Part shown: piece after piece, positions 1-5,275 of the stretch
How the letters are laid out: each line of letters begins with the position of its first letter
How positions within the stretch are numbered: the stretch's first letter is position 1
Assembly: GCA_002433465.1 (NCBI GenBank)
Contig: DJIE01000248.1
Span: 24,088 to 29,362, forward strand
Direction: 5' to 3'
Origin: Salinisphaera sp. UBA6602
Lineage (GTDB): Bacteria; Pseudomonadota; Gammaproteobacteria; Nevskiales; Salinisphaeraceae
DNA: 5,275 bases
Notes under the pieces: model-generated
Database searches by the model: none
The model's input: the letters and a program-made list of their open reading frames with translations, nothing else
What the model was told of the DNA's origin: nothing
Translations under genes and position numbers: made by a program

Positions 1-573
1 CACGCCCTTGGGCTTGCCGGTGGTGCCCGAGGTGTAGCACATGCCGCAGGCGTCGTATTCGCTCTTTTCCGGATACTCGAATTCGCCCTGGGCCGAGGCC
101 AGGAAGTCGTCGTAGCCGATCATGCCGTCCGGTACCGGCTTGCCGGCCAGCGGTACGACGATGATCTTTTCGAAATTCACCTGGTCGGCGAACTTCTCGT
201 AGAGCGGCAGCAGCACGTCGTCGATGATCAGGATGCGGTCTTCGGCGTGGTTGACGATCCAGGCCACGTCGTCCGGCGGCAGGCGCAGATTGAGCGTATG
301 CAGTACCGCGCCGGTGATCGGGATACCGAAATAGGCTTCCAGATGCGCGTAAGTGTTCCACGAAAAGGTCGCCACGCGATCGCCGTTCTTGATGCCGGAC
401 TCGATCAGCGCCTGGGCGAGCTGCTTGGCGCGCTTGACCATGTCGGCATAGGTGTAGCGGTGCAGGCTCTTGTCCGGCTGGTGGGTGACGATTTCGACAT
501 CGCCGAACTGCGTGCCCGCGCGCTCGAGAATATCGTCGAGCAGCAGCGGACGGTCCATCATCGTGGATTGCAT
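1..573 (-). CDS. AMP-forming acyl-CoA synthetase (medium/long-chain fatty acid, AlkK-like), N-terminal part, cut by window edge
   Basis: Predicted to activate a fatty or other carboxylic acid to its acyl-CoA through an acyl-adenylate, in the cytoplasm or at the inner membrane. The reverse strand reads openly from ATG at 573 to base 1 as 191 codons. The clearest motif is the adenylate-forming P-loop YTSGTTGKPKG at residues 180-190. Before it, segments such as SWNTYAHLEAYFGIP (71-85), LHTLNLRL (91-98) and VNHAEDRILIIDD (107-119) match the N-terminal domain of AlkK-type medium-chain ligases as I recall them. The family is usually about 540 residues, so roughly two thirds lies outside the window, including the hinge and C-terminal lysine. 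The start is well supported: AGAGGAG (579-585, minus strand) lies five bases before the ATG. There is no signal peptide. The gene diverges from the pentapeptide-repeat gene. Chain-length preference cannot be judged from this part. Confidence 0.93.
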   Translation of the reverse strand, partial: MQSTMMDRPLLLDDILERAGTQFGDVEIVTHQPDKSLHRYTYADMVKRAKQLAQALIESGIKNGDRVATFSWNTYAHLEAYFGIPITGAVLHTLNLRLPPDDVAWIVNHAEDRILIIDDVLLPLYEKFADQVNFEKIIVVPLAGKPVPDGMIGYDDFLASAQGEFEYPEKSEYDACGMCYTSGTTGKPKGV

Positions 574-879
574 GGGATCTCCTCTAACAAAGGTTGGCGC
601 CGGTATACGGCGTTGTTCTACTTGCCTCTACGAGCATCGCATTGGCGCGGTCGCAGCGTCCATCTTCGTTGGCCTATACCGATATTCCGAAACGCCAGTC
701 TGGAAATGCCCGCGGTGGCAGGGCGGCGTGCGAGCCCGCGTGAAACGGGGTTTTGATCGGCCGGCGGCGGAACACGGCGACCCGTTCAGCTGCCATACGT
801 TCTCAAGCGTACGCTCGGAGCAAGTCGATTGTCTGCGCAATGCGTAACGCTCGATTCGGAATGAAGAAGGGGTATGGCT
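574..879. promoter_or_regulatory. Divergent intergenic region between the acyl-CoA ligase and the pentapeptide-repeat gene
   Basis: These roughly 300 bases hold no convincing gene on either strand; the open frames that enter it are antisense to the ligase or to the pentapeptide gene. It must carry the promoters of two divergent genes, but no clean -35/-10 pair is visible. Structures seen are a 5-bp inverted repeat CGCCG/CGGCG around GTATA (598-612), near where the ligase transcript could start; a CCAG-T-CTGG dyad (695-703); a perfect 10-bp palindrome AGCGTACGCT (806-815); and two adjacent near-identical heptamers TGCGCAA and TGCGTAA (834-847). The last two lie 35-75 bases before the pentapeptide start, where an operator would sit. 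Their function is inference only. Confidence 0.45.
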
Positions 880-1419
880 ATGAATAAGCGTCTGTTGTCC
901 GTATTGGTTTCCGCCGCGCTCGCGATCGGCCATGCCGGCGGCGTAATGGCCGGCGATCTGACCGTCGATGAGGTGCAGGCCGAGCTGGATGCCGCCACGC
1001 CGGAACAGCCGGCCGATTTTTCCGGTCATGATTTGCGCTATCTCGATCTGTCCGGCATGGATCTGTCGGGCGCCAACCTGGCGGGTGCGAATCTAAGCGA
1101 GGCACGGCTGGAAAATACGTGCCTCGAAGGCGCCAGCCTCATCGGCACCAACCTCGACCACGCCTGGTTGGCCGGTGCGGATCTTTCCAACGCCAATGTG
1201 TCGGGAGCGACGCTCAGGCAAACGCAGCTGAGTGGCGCGCGGCTAGCGGCGGCGGATTTCACTCAGGCCGATCTGAGCGACGCAACGTTCGCCGACGCGA
1301 CGATGGCCGAGGCCGATTTCACCGGCGCGCTGATACAGGGCACGGATTTCGCCGGCGCCGAACGCAGCAGTACGCGCGGCTTGAACGTGCCAGAGAGTGT
1401 TGTTTCGTCGACCGGCTGA
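880..1419 (+). CDS. Exported pentapeptide-repeat protein (right-handed beta-helix)
   Basis: A 179-residue protein with a Sec-type signal peptide: MNKR, a hydrophobic stretch, and a likely cut after VMA at residue 24. A short linker (25-45) follows. Then a pentapeptide repeat of A(D/N)LxG type runs without a break: the central Leu/Phe/Val/Ile/Met recurs every five residues from Phe47 to Phe157, 23 repeats, which would give nearly six coils of a square beta-helix. The tail (about 160-179) is non-repetitive. The mature protein has one cysteine (Cys81), at an outward-facing position. The Qnr/MfpA gyrase-protecting members of this family are cytoplasmic, so export argues against that role; its partner is unknown. 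ATG 880 is preferred because GAAGGGG (866-872) lies seven bases before it. ATG 874, two codons earlier, is possible but too close to that site. A LysR gene follows after 56 bases. Confidence 0.88.
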   Translation: MNKRLLSVLVSAALAIGHAGGVMAGDLTVDEVQAELDAATPEQPADFSGHDLRYLDLSGMDLSGANLAGANLSEARLENTCLEGASLIGTNLDHAWLAGADLSNANVSGATLRQTQLSGARLAAADFTQADLSDATFADATMAEADFTGALIQGTDFAGAERSSTRGLNVPESVVSSTG

Positions 1420-1475
1420 ACAACTGGCACGGCCTTGGCATGTAGCGGCAAACCCCATGTCGAACCACGCAATCG

Positions 1476-2414
1476 ATGAATCTCAACAGCGGCGATCTGG
1501 AACGGCTGCGCGTTTTCTTCGCCATCGTTCAGGCCAACGGCATTGCCAACGCGCAGGGCGTGCTCAACAAGGATGCATCGACGATCAGTCGAGCGCTCAC
1601 CCAGCTCGAAGAACGTCTGCAGCTTCGCCTGTGTGAACGAGGGCGGCAAGGCTTTGCCCTCACGCCCGAGGGCCGGGCGGTACACGCCCGGGCGAGGGAA
1701 CTGTTCATGTCGCTCCGCGGCTTCGAACAGACCGTCGACAGCGTGCGCGGCATTGGCGGTGGCACGCTGCGCCTGGCGATCATCGACAACATAGTCGCCG
1801 ATAACCAGTGCCCGCTAGTGGCCACGCTACGGGATTTCATGCAGCCGCAGGCGGGTCGCGATATCGACTACAGCCTGAACGTACTCGCGCCCCAGGCCAT
1901 GGAGAAGCAGCTTCTCGACAAGCGCATCGATCTGGCGCTGGGCGTATTCGAGTCACCGCATGATCTGCTCGAATACACGCCGCTCTACCGCGAAACCGAT
2001 TATCTCTATGCGGCGGCGCGGCACCCCGCCTGCGCGATCGGCGACGATGCACCTGCGCTGGCCGAGGTGCTGGCGACCGCGCGCTTTGCCTCACGCAGTT
2101 TTCTGGACGACGCCGAGCGAGCATTGCTCGGCCTCGATATCCGTACCCGAGTCAGCCACGCGAGCAATCTGGAAGCGCTGCTGGCGCTGATCCTGTCCGG
2201 CCAGTACGTCGGCTTCATGCCGACCCACTATGCCCAGCCGTGGGTCGAAAGCGGCACATTGTGCCGCATCGATCCGGCCCGTTATGCGCGCCGCTCGACC
2301 CTAAAGGCCGCGATCCATCGCGACAGCACTTCGCGTGCCGTCGTCACCGAATTTCTGGCCCTTCTATGCGAACGCGGGGCCGATACACGTGAACCTGCGG
2401 AACGCGTCATGTAA
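1476..2414 (+). CDS. LysR-type transcriptional regulator
   Basis: A 312-residue protein of the usual LysR length (about 300). The N-terminal winged helix-turn-helix covers residues 8-67: LRVFFAIVQANG opens it, the recognition helix follows at KDASTISRALTQLEERL (32-48), and the wing includes LCERGRQGFALTPEG (52-66). A linker helix (67-92) leads to the effector domain from GTLRLAIID (96-104) to the C-terminus, which is of periplasmic-binding-protein type and should sense a small coinducer. ATG 1476 is the only possible start, since a TAG at 1443 closes the frame and no ATG, GTG or TTG codon lies between; no good Shine-Dalgarno sequence precedes it. It sits in line with its neighbours: 56 bases after the pentapeptide gene and 55 before the binding-protein gene. 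The likely target is the downstream binding protein and hydrolase pair, with the ligand perhaps their substrate or product; this is inference from position. Confidence 0.93.
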   Translation: MNLNSGDLERLRVFFAIVQANGIANAQGVLNKDASTISRALTQLEERLQLRLCERGRQGFALTPEGRAVHARARELFMSLRGFEQTVDSVRGIGGGTLRLAIIDNIVADNQCPLVATLRDFMQPQAGRDIDYSLNVLAPQAMEKQLLDKRIDLALGVFESPHDLLEYTPLYRETDYLYAAARHPACAIGDDAPALAEVLATARFASRSFLDDAERALLGLDIRTRVSHASNLEALLALILSGQYVGFMPTHYAQPWVESGTLCRIDPARYARRSTLKAAIHRDSTSRAVVTEFLALLCERGADTREPAERVM

Positions 2415-2469
2415 GCCGCTGGGCGTGCGCGCTAACGTGAAACGCACCCTCGAAAACCGGACTGAATCC

Positions 2470-3528
2470 ATGCGCCGTTTCATCGTGCTGGGCGTGCTTC
2501 TCGCCATCTTCTGTCAGCCGAGCGTGGCTCGCGCCGAGCCCACCTACCGTGTGGCATGGACGATCTATGCCGGTTCCGTGCCGCTGGTTTATGCCGAGCA
2601 GACCGGTCTGCTCGATCGCTGGGCGGATCGCTACGACATCCATATCGAAACCGTCCAGATCAATGACTACATCGAAGCGGTCACCCAGTTTTCGCTGGGC
2701 CAGTTCGATGCCGTGATCTGCATGTCGCTGGATGCGCTCACCATCCCGGCGTCCTCCGGTATGGATACGACGGTGATCGCGCCGTTGAGCACCTCGGCCG
2801 GCAGCGACGGGCTGATCATGCGCGGCGACGACCCGCAGCTGACCGATCTTAAAGGCCAGCAGATCAATCTCGTGGCCTTGTCCGGTTCGCACTATCTGCT
2901 GGCACGCGCGCTGGACTCGGTCGGCCTCGCCGAGCCGGACGTGACCGTCATCAACACCTCGGACGCCTATATCGGCGCAGTCATGGAAGATGCCTCGGCC
3001 CAGGCCGTGGTGACATGGAAACCCCAGCTCACCACCATTCTCGATCAGTACGACGATACCCATCTGGTGTACGACTCGTCGGATATCTACGGCGAGATTG
3101 TCGACGTGGTGATCGCGCCGACCGACAAGCTGGCTGAACATCCCGAGTTCGCGCGCGCGCTGGCCGGCGCCTGGTTTGAAGCCACGGCCGCGCTCGACCC
3201 GGCACATCCCGAACACGAGCGCTTGCTGGCGATCGCCGCGGATACGCTGAGTACCGATATCGAAAGCGTGCAGAGCCAGCTCGCCACCATCGACTTCTTC
3301 AGCCCGGACGAGGCCATCGAGTTGATCCAGAGCGAGGATTTCGACGCCACGCAGCGGCGTATCGCCGAGTTCGCGTTCAAGCACGGTTTGCTCGGCGACG
3401 GGCTGCCGAGCGCCGACTTTATCGGCATCGAAAACGGGCACGACGATATCATCGGCAATGCCGACAACGTGCGCCTGCGTTTTCCCAGTGCATGGCTCGC
3501 CGAGGCGGCCAAACAGAGCGCGCCGTGA
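2470..3528 (+). CDS. Periplasmic substrate-binding protein, urea carboxylase-associated ABC transporter type
   Basis: A 352-residue exported protein. Residues 1-22 are a signal peptide (MRR, hydrophobic core, cut after VARA); C15 lacks a lipobox, so it is probably soluble in the periplasm. The mature chain matches, from memory, the family annotated as 'putative urea ABC transporter substrate-binding protein' found in urea carboxylase gene regions (TIGR03427), related to TauA/NMT1-type binding proteins. Telling segments are YRVAWTIYAG (26-35), INDYIEAVTQF (64-74), SGSHYLLARALDSVGL (138-153), VINTSDA (160-166), VVTWKPQL (180-187), GEIVDVVIAP (208-217), HGLLGDG (305-311), DFIGIE (316-321) and ADNVRLRFPS (331-340). 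The ligand is predicted to be urea or a urea-like amide. ATG 2470 is chosen because it begins the signal peptide; the frame is open further upstream into the LysR gene. No permease or ATPase is present in the window. The stop overlaps the hydrolase start. Confidence 0.88.
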   Translation: MRRFIVLGVLLAIFCQPSVARAEPTYRVAWTIYAGSVPLVYAEQTGLLDRWADRYDIHIETVQINDYIEAVTQFSLGQFDAVICMSLDALTIPASSGMDTTVIAPLSTSAGSDGLIMRGDDPQLTDLKGQQINLVALSGSHYLLARALDSVGLAEPDVTVINTSDAYIGAVMEDASAQAVVTWKPQLTTILDQYDDTHLVYDSSDIYGEIVDVVIAPTDKLAEHPEFARALAGAWFEATAALDPAHPEHERLLAIAADTLSTDIESVQSQLATIDFFSPDEAIELIQSEDFDATQRRIAEFAFKHGLLGDGLPSADFIGIENGHDDIIGNADNVRLRFPSAWLAEAAKQSAP

Positions 3529-4217
3529 GTGGGTCGCTGCCGAGGCTGGCCGACGCCTGCCCGTATGCCTGGCCGGTGGGCGGCAACTGGTGCGCCGTGG
3601 ATACCGCGCTGCTGGTCATCGACATGCAGCGCGATTTTCTCGACCCGGACGGCTATTTCGCCGCGCTGGGCGAGAACGCGGGCGAGCTGCGTGATGCGGT
3701 CGCGCCCGCCGCGCAGGTATTGATGCTGGCCCGTGAGCTGGGCATGCGCGTGATCCATACCCGGGAAGGGCATCGCCCCGATCTGGCCGATCTCAACGAA
3801 ACCAAGCGTGCCCGGGCCCAGGCCATGGGCGCGCCGATTGGCAGCGCGGGCCCGTTGGGGCGCCTGCTGGTACGCGGCGAGCCGGGCTGGGACTCGGTTG
3901 CCGAAATGGCGCCGGTCGGCGACGAGATCGTGGTCGACAAATGCGGCAACGGCGCCTTTCATGCCACCGACCTCGACCAGATCCTGCGCGCCAACGGTAT
4001 CCGCAACCTCTGGTTGCTCGGCGTGACCACCGATGTCTGTGTCTCTTCGACCATGCGCGAGGCCAACGATCGCGGCTATGACGTGCTGCTGATCTCGGAC
4101 GCCTGTCGTGCGGCCACGCCCGCGTTGCACGAAGCCACACTCGCGGGTATCGAGCGCGAAGGCGGCGTGTTCGGCGCGCATATATCGAGCAGCGCGCTGG
4201 TGAAAGCCGTGTGCTAG
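3525..4217 (+). CDS. Isochorismatase-superfamily cysteine hydrolase, biuret hydrolase (BiuH)-like
   Basis: A 230-residue cytoplasmic amidohydrolase predicted to deaminate a urea-type compound; BiuH converts biuret to allophanate and ammonia. The catalytic triad is Asp33 (LLVIDMQRDF), Lys139 (VVDKCGNGAF) and Cys172 (TTDVCVSSTMREAND). These sit exactly three residues before Asp36, Lys142 and Cys175 of Rhizobium leguminosarum BiuH as I recall it. PYAWP (13-17), HTREGHRPDLADL (78-90) and RGEPGWD (117-123) are shared with that enzyme and set it apart from ordinary isochorismatases and RutB. At residue 212 it has Glu where BiuH has Gln215, a residue I recall as substrate-contacting, so biuret itself may not be the substrate. 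The start is GTG 3525, whose last two bases form part of the TGA of the preceding gene (GTGA overlap); it gives the family N-terminal length. ATG 3492, in frame and inside the previous gene, is less likely. Alternatives are a triuret, guanylurea or other ureido hydrolase. Confidence 0.88.
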   Translation: MSGSLPRLADACPYAWPVGGNWCAVDTALLVIDMQRDFLDPDGYFAALGENAGELRDAVAPAAQVLMLARELGMRVIHTREGHRPDLADLNETKRARAQAMGAPIGSAGPLGRLLVRGEPGWDSVAEMAPVGDEIVVDKCGNGAFHATDLDQILRANGIRNLWLLGVTTDVCVSSTMREANDRGYDVLLISDACRAATPALHEATLAGIEREGGVFGAHISSSALVKAVC

Positions 4218-4277
4218 CCGCGCGCGGCAAACACGTCGCAGTATAGTGCTGCGCAATAATCCATCAAGAGATTGCGT

Positions 4278-4736
4278 ATGCGTTACTGGGAGGACTTCGA
4301 GGTCGGCGAGACCGAACGCTACGGCGCCTATGAGGTGACCGAAGCCGAGATCATCGAATTCGCCAAGGCCTACGATCCGCTGCCGTTTCATACCGATCCG
4401 GAAGCCGCCAAGGACAGCCCCTACGGCGCGCTGACCGCGCCCGGGCTTCTGACCTGTTCGATCTTCATGCGGCTACTGGTGGATCACCTGTTGCTGGACG
4501 CGGCCTCGCTGGGCTCGCCCGGCGTGGATCAGGTGCGCTGGCTCAAACCGGTCTATGCCGGCGATACGCTGTCGGTACGTCAGCAAGCGCTATCCAAGCG
4601 CGTGCTGGAAAGCCGCTCGGAGATGGGGCTGGTGAAAAACCGCTTCGAAGTGCTCAACCAGCACGACGAGGTGGTCTGCGATATCGCCTCGAACGGTTTG
4701 TTCGCACGGCGCGAAGCCGAGGACGCGTCGGCATGA
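4278..4736 (+). CDS. MaoC-family dehydratase / (R)-specific enoyl-CoA hydratase, copy 1
   Basis: A 152-residue single hot-dog-fold protein predicted to hydrate a trans-2-enoyl-CoA, or dehydrate the matching 3-hydroxyacyl-CoA, in the cytoplasm. Length and layout fit single-domain MaoC/PhaJ proteins. The catalytic pair is Asp33 and His38 in YDPLPFH, spaced as in PhaJ (DxxxxH). Other family segments are YWEDFEVGE (3-11), GALTAPGLLT (50-59), LGSPG (78-82) and RWLKPVYAGD (87-96). ATG 4278 is chosen because AAGAG (4266-4270) lies seven bases before it; the TTG at 4272 would be only one base away. The gap from the hydrolase gene is 60 bases. The stop overlaps the start of the second MaoC gene (ATGA, 4733-4736), so the two are translationally coupled. 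The two proteins align with no gaps and about 65 identities by hand count, marking a tandem duplication. The true substrate is not evident. Confidence 0.93.
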   Translation: MRYWEDFEVGETERYGAYEVTEAEIIEFAKAYDPLPFHTDPEAAKDSPYGALTAPGLLTCSIFMRLLVDHLLLDAASLGSPGVDQVRWLKPVYAGDTLSVRQQALSKRVLESRSEMGLVKNRFEVLNQHDEVVCDIASNGLFARREAEDASA

Positions 4737-5179
4737 TTCATTACGAAGATCTGTATGTAGGCGATACGGTGGAACTGGGCCCGACCAGCGCCAGCGCGGA
4801 TGAGATGATCGCGTTCGCCAAACGCTATGACCCGCAGCCGTTTCATTTGAGCGACGAGGGCGCGGCGAAGACTTATTTCGGGCGCCTGGCCGCCTCCGGC
4901 TGGCATACCGCGGCACTGACCATGCGGCTTATGATGACCGGCCGTGACGAGCCGCTGGCCAGCCTCGGCTCGCCCGGCTTCGAAAACCTGCGCTGGCGCA
5001 AGCCGGTCTACCCGGACGACCAGCTCACCGCGCAGGTCACGGTGGCCAGCAAGCGCCTGTCCGAATCGCGCCCCGAAATGGGGCTGGTGCAGTTCGAGGT
5101 CGAAACGCGTAATCAGGACGATGTGGTGGTGATGAGCTTATTGTCGACCTCGATGCTGGCGCGACGCGAACCCGGCTGA
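4733..5179 (+). CDS. MaoC-family dehydratase / (R)-specific enoyl-CoA hydratase, copy 2
   Basis: A 148-residue hot-dog-fold protein, paralogue of the preceding gene. It keeps the catalytic Asp33 and His38 (YDPQPFH) at identical positions, as well as LGSPG (78-82), RWRKPVYPDD (87-96), ESRPEMGLV (111-119) and the C-terminal LARRE. Divergence is concentrated at residues 67-75 and in the strand after Asp96, regions that line the acyl pocket in this fold, so the copies may differ in substrate. Some MaoC proteins work as heterodimers in which only one partner keeps the catalytic pair (mycobacterial HadAB type); here both keep it, so two active enzymes, or a heterodimer with two active sites, are possible. 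The start ATG overlaps the upstream stop by four bases, and no separate strong ribosome site is seen. The stop codon lies within a hairpin. Confidence 0.93.
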   Translation: MIHYEDLYVGDTVELGPTSASADEMIAFAKRYDPQPFHLSDEGAAKTYFGRLAASGWHTAALTMRLMMTGRDEPLASLGSPGFENLRWRKPVYPDDQLTAQVTVASKRLSESRPEMGLVQFEVETRNQDDVVVMSLLSTSMLARREPG

Positions 5180-5193
5180 TTCGTATCAGCCGG
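5172..5193. terminator. 9-bp perfect hairpin spanning the stop codon of the second MaoC gene
   Basis: CCGGCTGAT and ATCAGCCGG form a perfect 9-bp stem around the four-base loop TCGT. The left arm contains the TGA stop of the MaoC gene. No T-run follows on either strand, so it is not a classical intrinsic terminator. It may stabilise the mRNA end or help pausing at a convergent junction. Its right arm shares three bases with the longer hairpin that follows, so the two cannot both form fully. Confidence 0.4.
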
Positions 5194-5231
5194 CGGGCCG
5201 CGCCGTGCCTCAGGTGCGGTGCGGCTCGCCG
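5191..5231 (+). terminator. 19-bp GC-rich hairpin at the convergent gene junction
   Basis: Bases 5191-5209 pair with 5213-5231 across a three-base loop (TCA). All 19 positions pair in the plus-strand RNA: 15 Watson-Crick and four G-U pairs (5196/5226, 5202/5220, 5206/5216, 5207/5215). On the minus strand the four wobbles become A-C mismatches, so the structure is stronger in the MaoC transcript. No T-run follows, so it is either a non-classical terminator or an mRNA 3'-end stabiliser. The loop is exactly the stop codon of the probable minus-strand gene ending at 5210. Confidence 0.45.
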
Positions 5232-5275
5232 AGATACTCGCTTGAACTCATTTCGTGCAGGCGGCTCGCCGTGCG
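5210..5275 (-). CDS. Probable C-terminal end of a minus-strand protein, cut by window edge
   Basis: The reverse strand is open from the window edge to a TGA at 5212-5210, giving 21 residues that end in EYLGEPHRT. Third codon positions are mostly G or C, as in the neighbouring genes, which favours real coding. It is too short to assign a family. A convergent gene here would fit the hairpins between it and the MaoC pair. Confidence 0.35.
   Translation of the reverse strand, partial: RTASRLHEMSSSEYLGEPHRT

Noticed and set aside
247..847. Plus-strand open frames over the ligase and the intergenic region
   Set aside because: They are antisense to the acyl-CoA ligase, which has a clear P-loop and ribosome site; the parts in the intergenic region show no coding features.
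880..1419. Qnr-type quinolone resistance protein
   Set aside because: Pentapeptide repeats are shared, but this protein has an export signal and no Qnr-specific loops that I can recognise, so a gyrase-protecting role is unlikely.
2335..2469. Extended N-terminus of the binding protein overlapping the LysR gene
   Set aside because: The 45 extra residues would lie before a normal signal peptide and overlap the LysR coding sequence; ATG 2470 begins the signal peptide directly.
2407..3441. Long minus-strand open frame of 344 codons
   Set aside because: It is antisense to the clearly recognised binding-protein gene, and its translation shows no domain and a composition typical of GC-rich shadow frames.
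4217..4228. 12-base perfect palindrome GCCGCGCGCGGC directly after the hydrolase stop
   Set aside because: As RNA it gives only about four base pairs around a tight loop, with no T-run, so it is not a convincing terminator; alternating GC palindromes are common at this composition.
4242..4260. TATAGT and CAATAAT as possible -10 elements before the first MaoC gene
   Set aside because: No acceptable -35 element is present at the right spacing; the region is simply a little richer in A and T.
3087..4391. Minus-strand open frame of 434 codons
   Set aside because: It spans three well-supported plus-strand genes (binding protein, hydrolase, first MaoC) and has no recognisable motifs.

Overview
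The window is GC-rich and densely coded. Its layout (short gaps, start/stop overlaps, an AlkK-like acyl-CoA ligase, a LysR regulator, MaoC hydratases) fits a proteobacterium, most likely a gammaproteobacterium of marine or saline type. That placement is inference from protein style and composition, and no rRNA or other marker gene is present. No tRNA, CRISPR array, insertion sequence or attachment site was seen.

Left edge (1-573, minus strand): the N-terminal 191 residues of an acyl-CoA synthetase, cut by the window edge just after its ATP-binding P-loop. A divergent intergenic region of about 300 bases (574-879) follows, with short palindromic and repeated sequences but no clear promoter.

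Centre (880-4217, plus strand): four genes in one direction. They are an exported pentapeptide-repeat protein (23 uninterrupted repeats), a LysR-type regulator, a periplasmic substrate-binding protein of the kind found beside urea carboxylase genes, and a cysteine hydrolase of the isochorismatase superfamily that closely resembles biuret hydrolase (BiuH). The binding-protein stop and the hydrolase GTG start overlap, so these two are probably translated together. The likely theme is capture and hydrolysis of a urea-like nitrogen compound (biuret, triuret, guanylurea or a relative), controlled by the LysR protein. Two points make it more than a copy of the known pathway. No permease or ATPase gene accompanies the binding protein here. 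The hydrolase keeps the Asp-Lys-Cys triad of BiuH but has Glu where BiuH, as I recall it, has the substrate-contacting Gln215.

Right edge (4278-5179, plus strand): two overlapping MaoC-type (hot-dog fold) enoyl-CoA hydratase genes that are clearly tandem duplicates, both with the catalytic Asp/His pair. With the ligase at the left they suggest that acyl-CoA metabolism flanks the nitrogen module on both sides. The window ends in a convergent junction: two overlapping hairpins follow the second MaoC gene, and the last 66 bases are probably the 3' end of a minus-strand gene.
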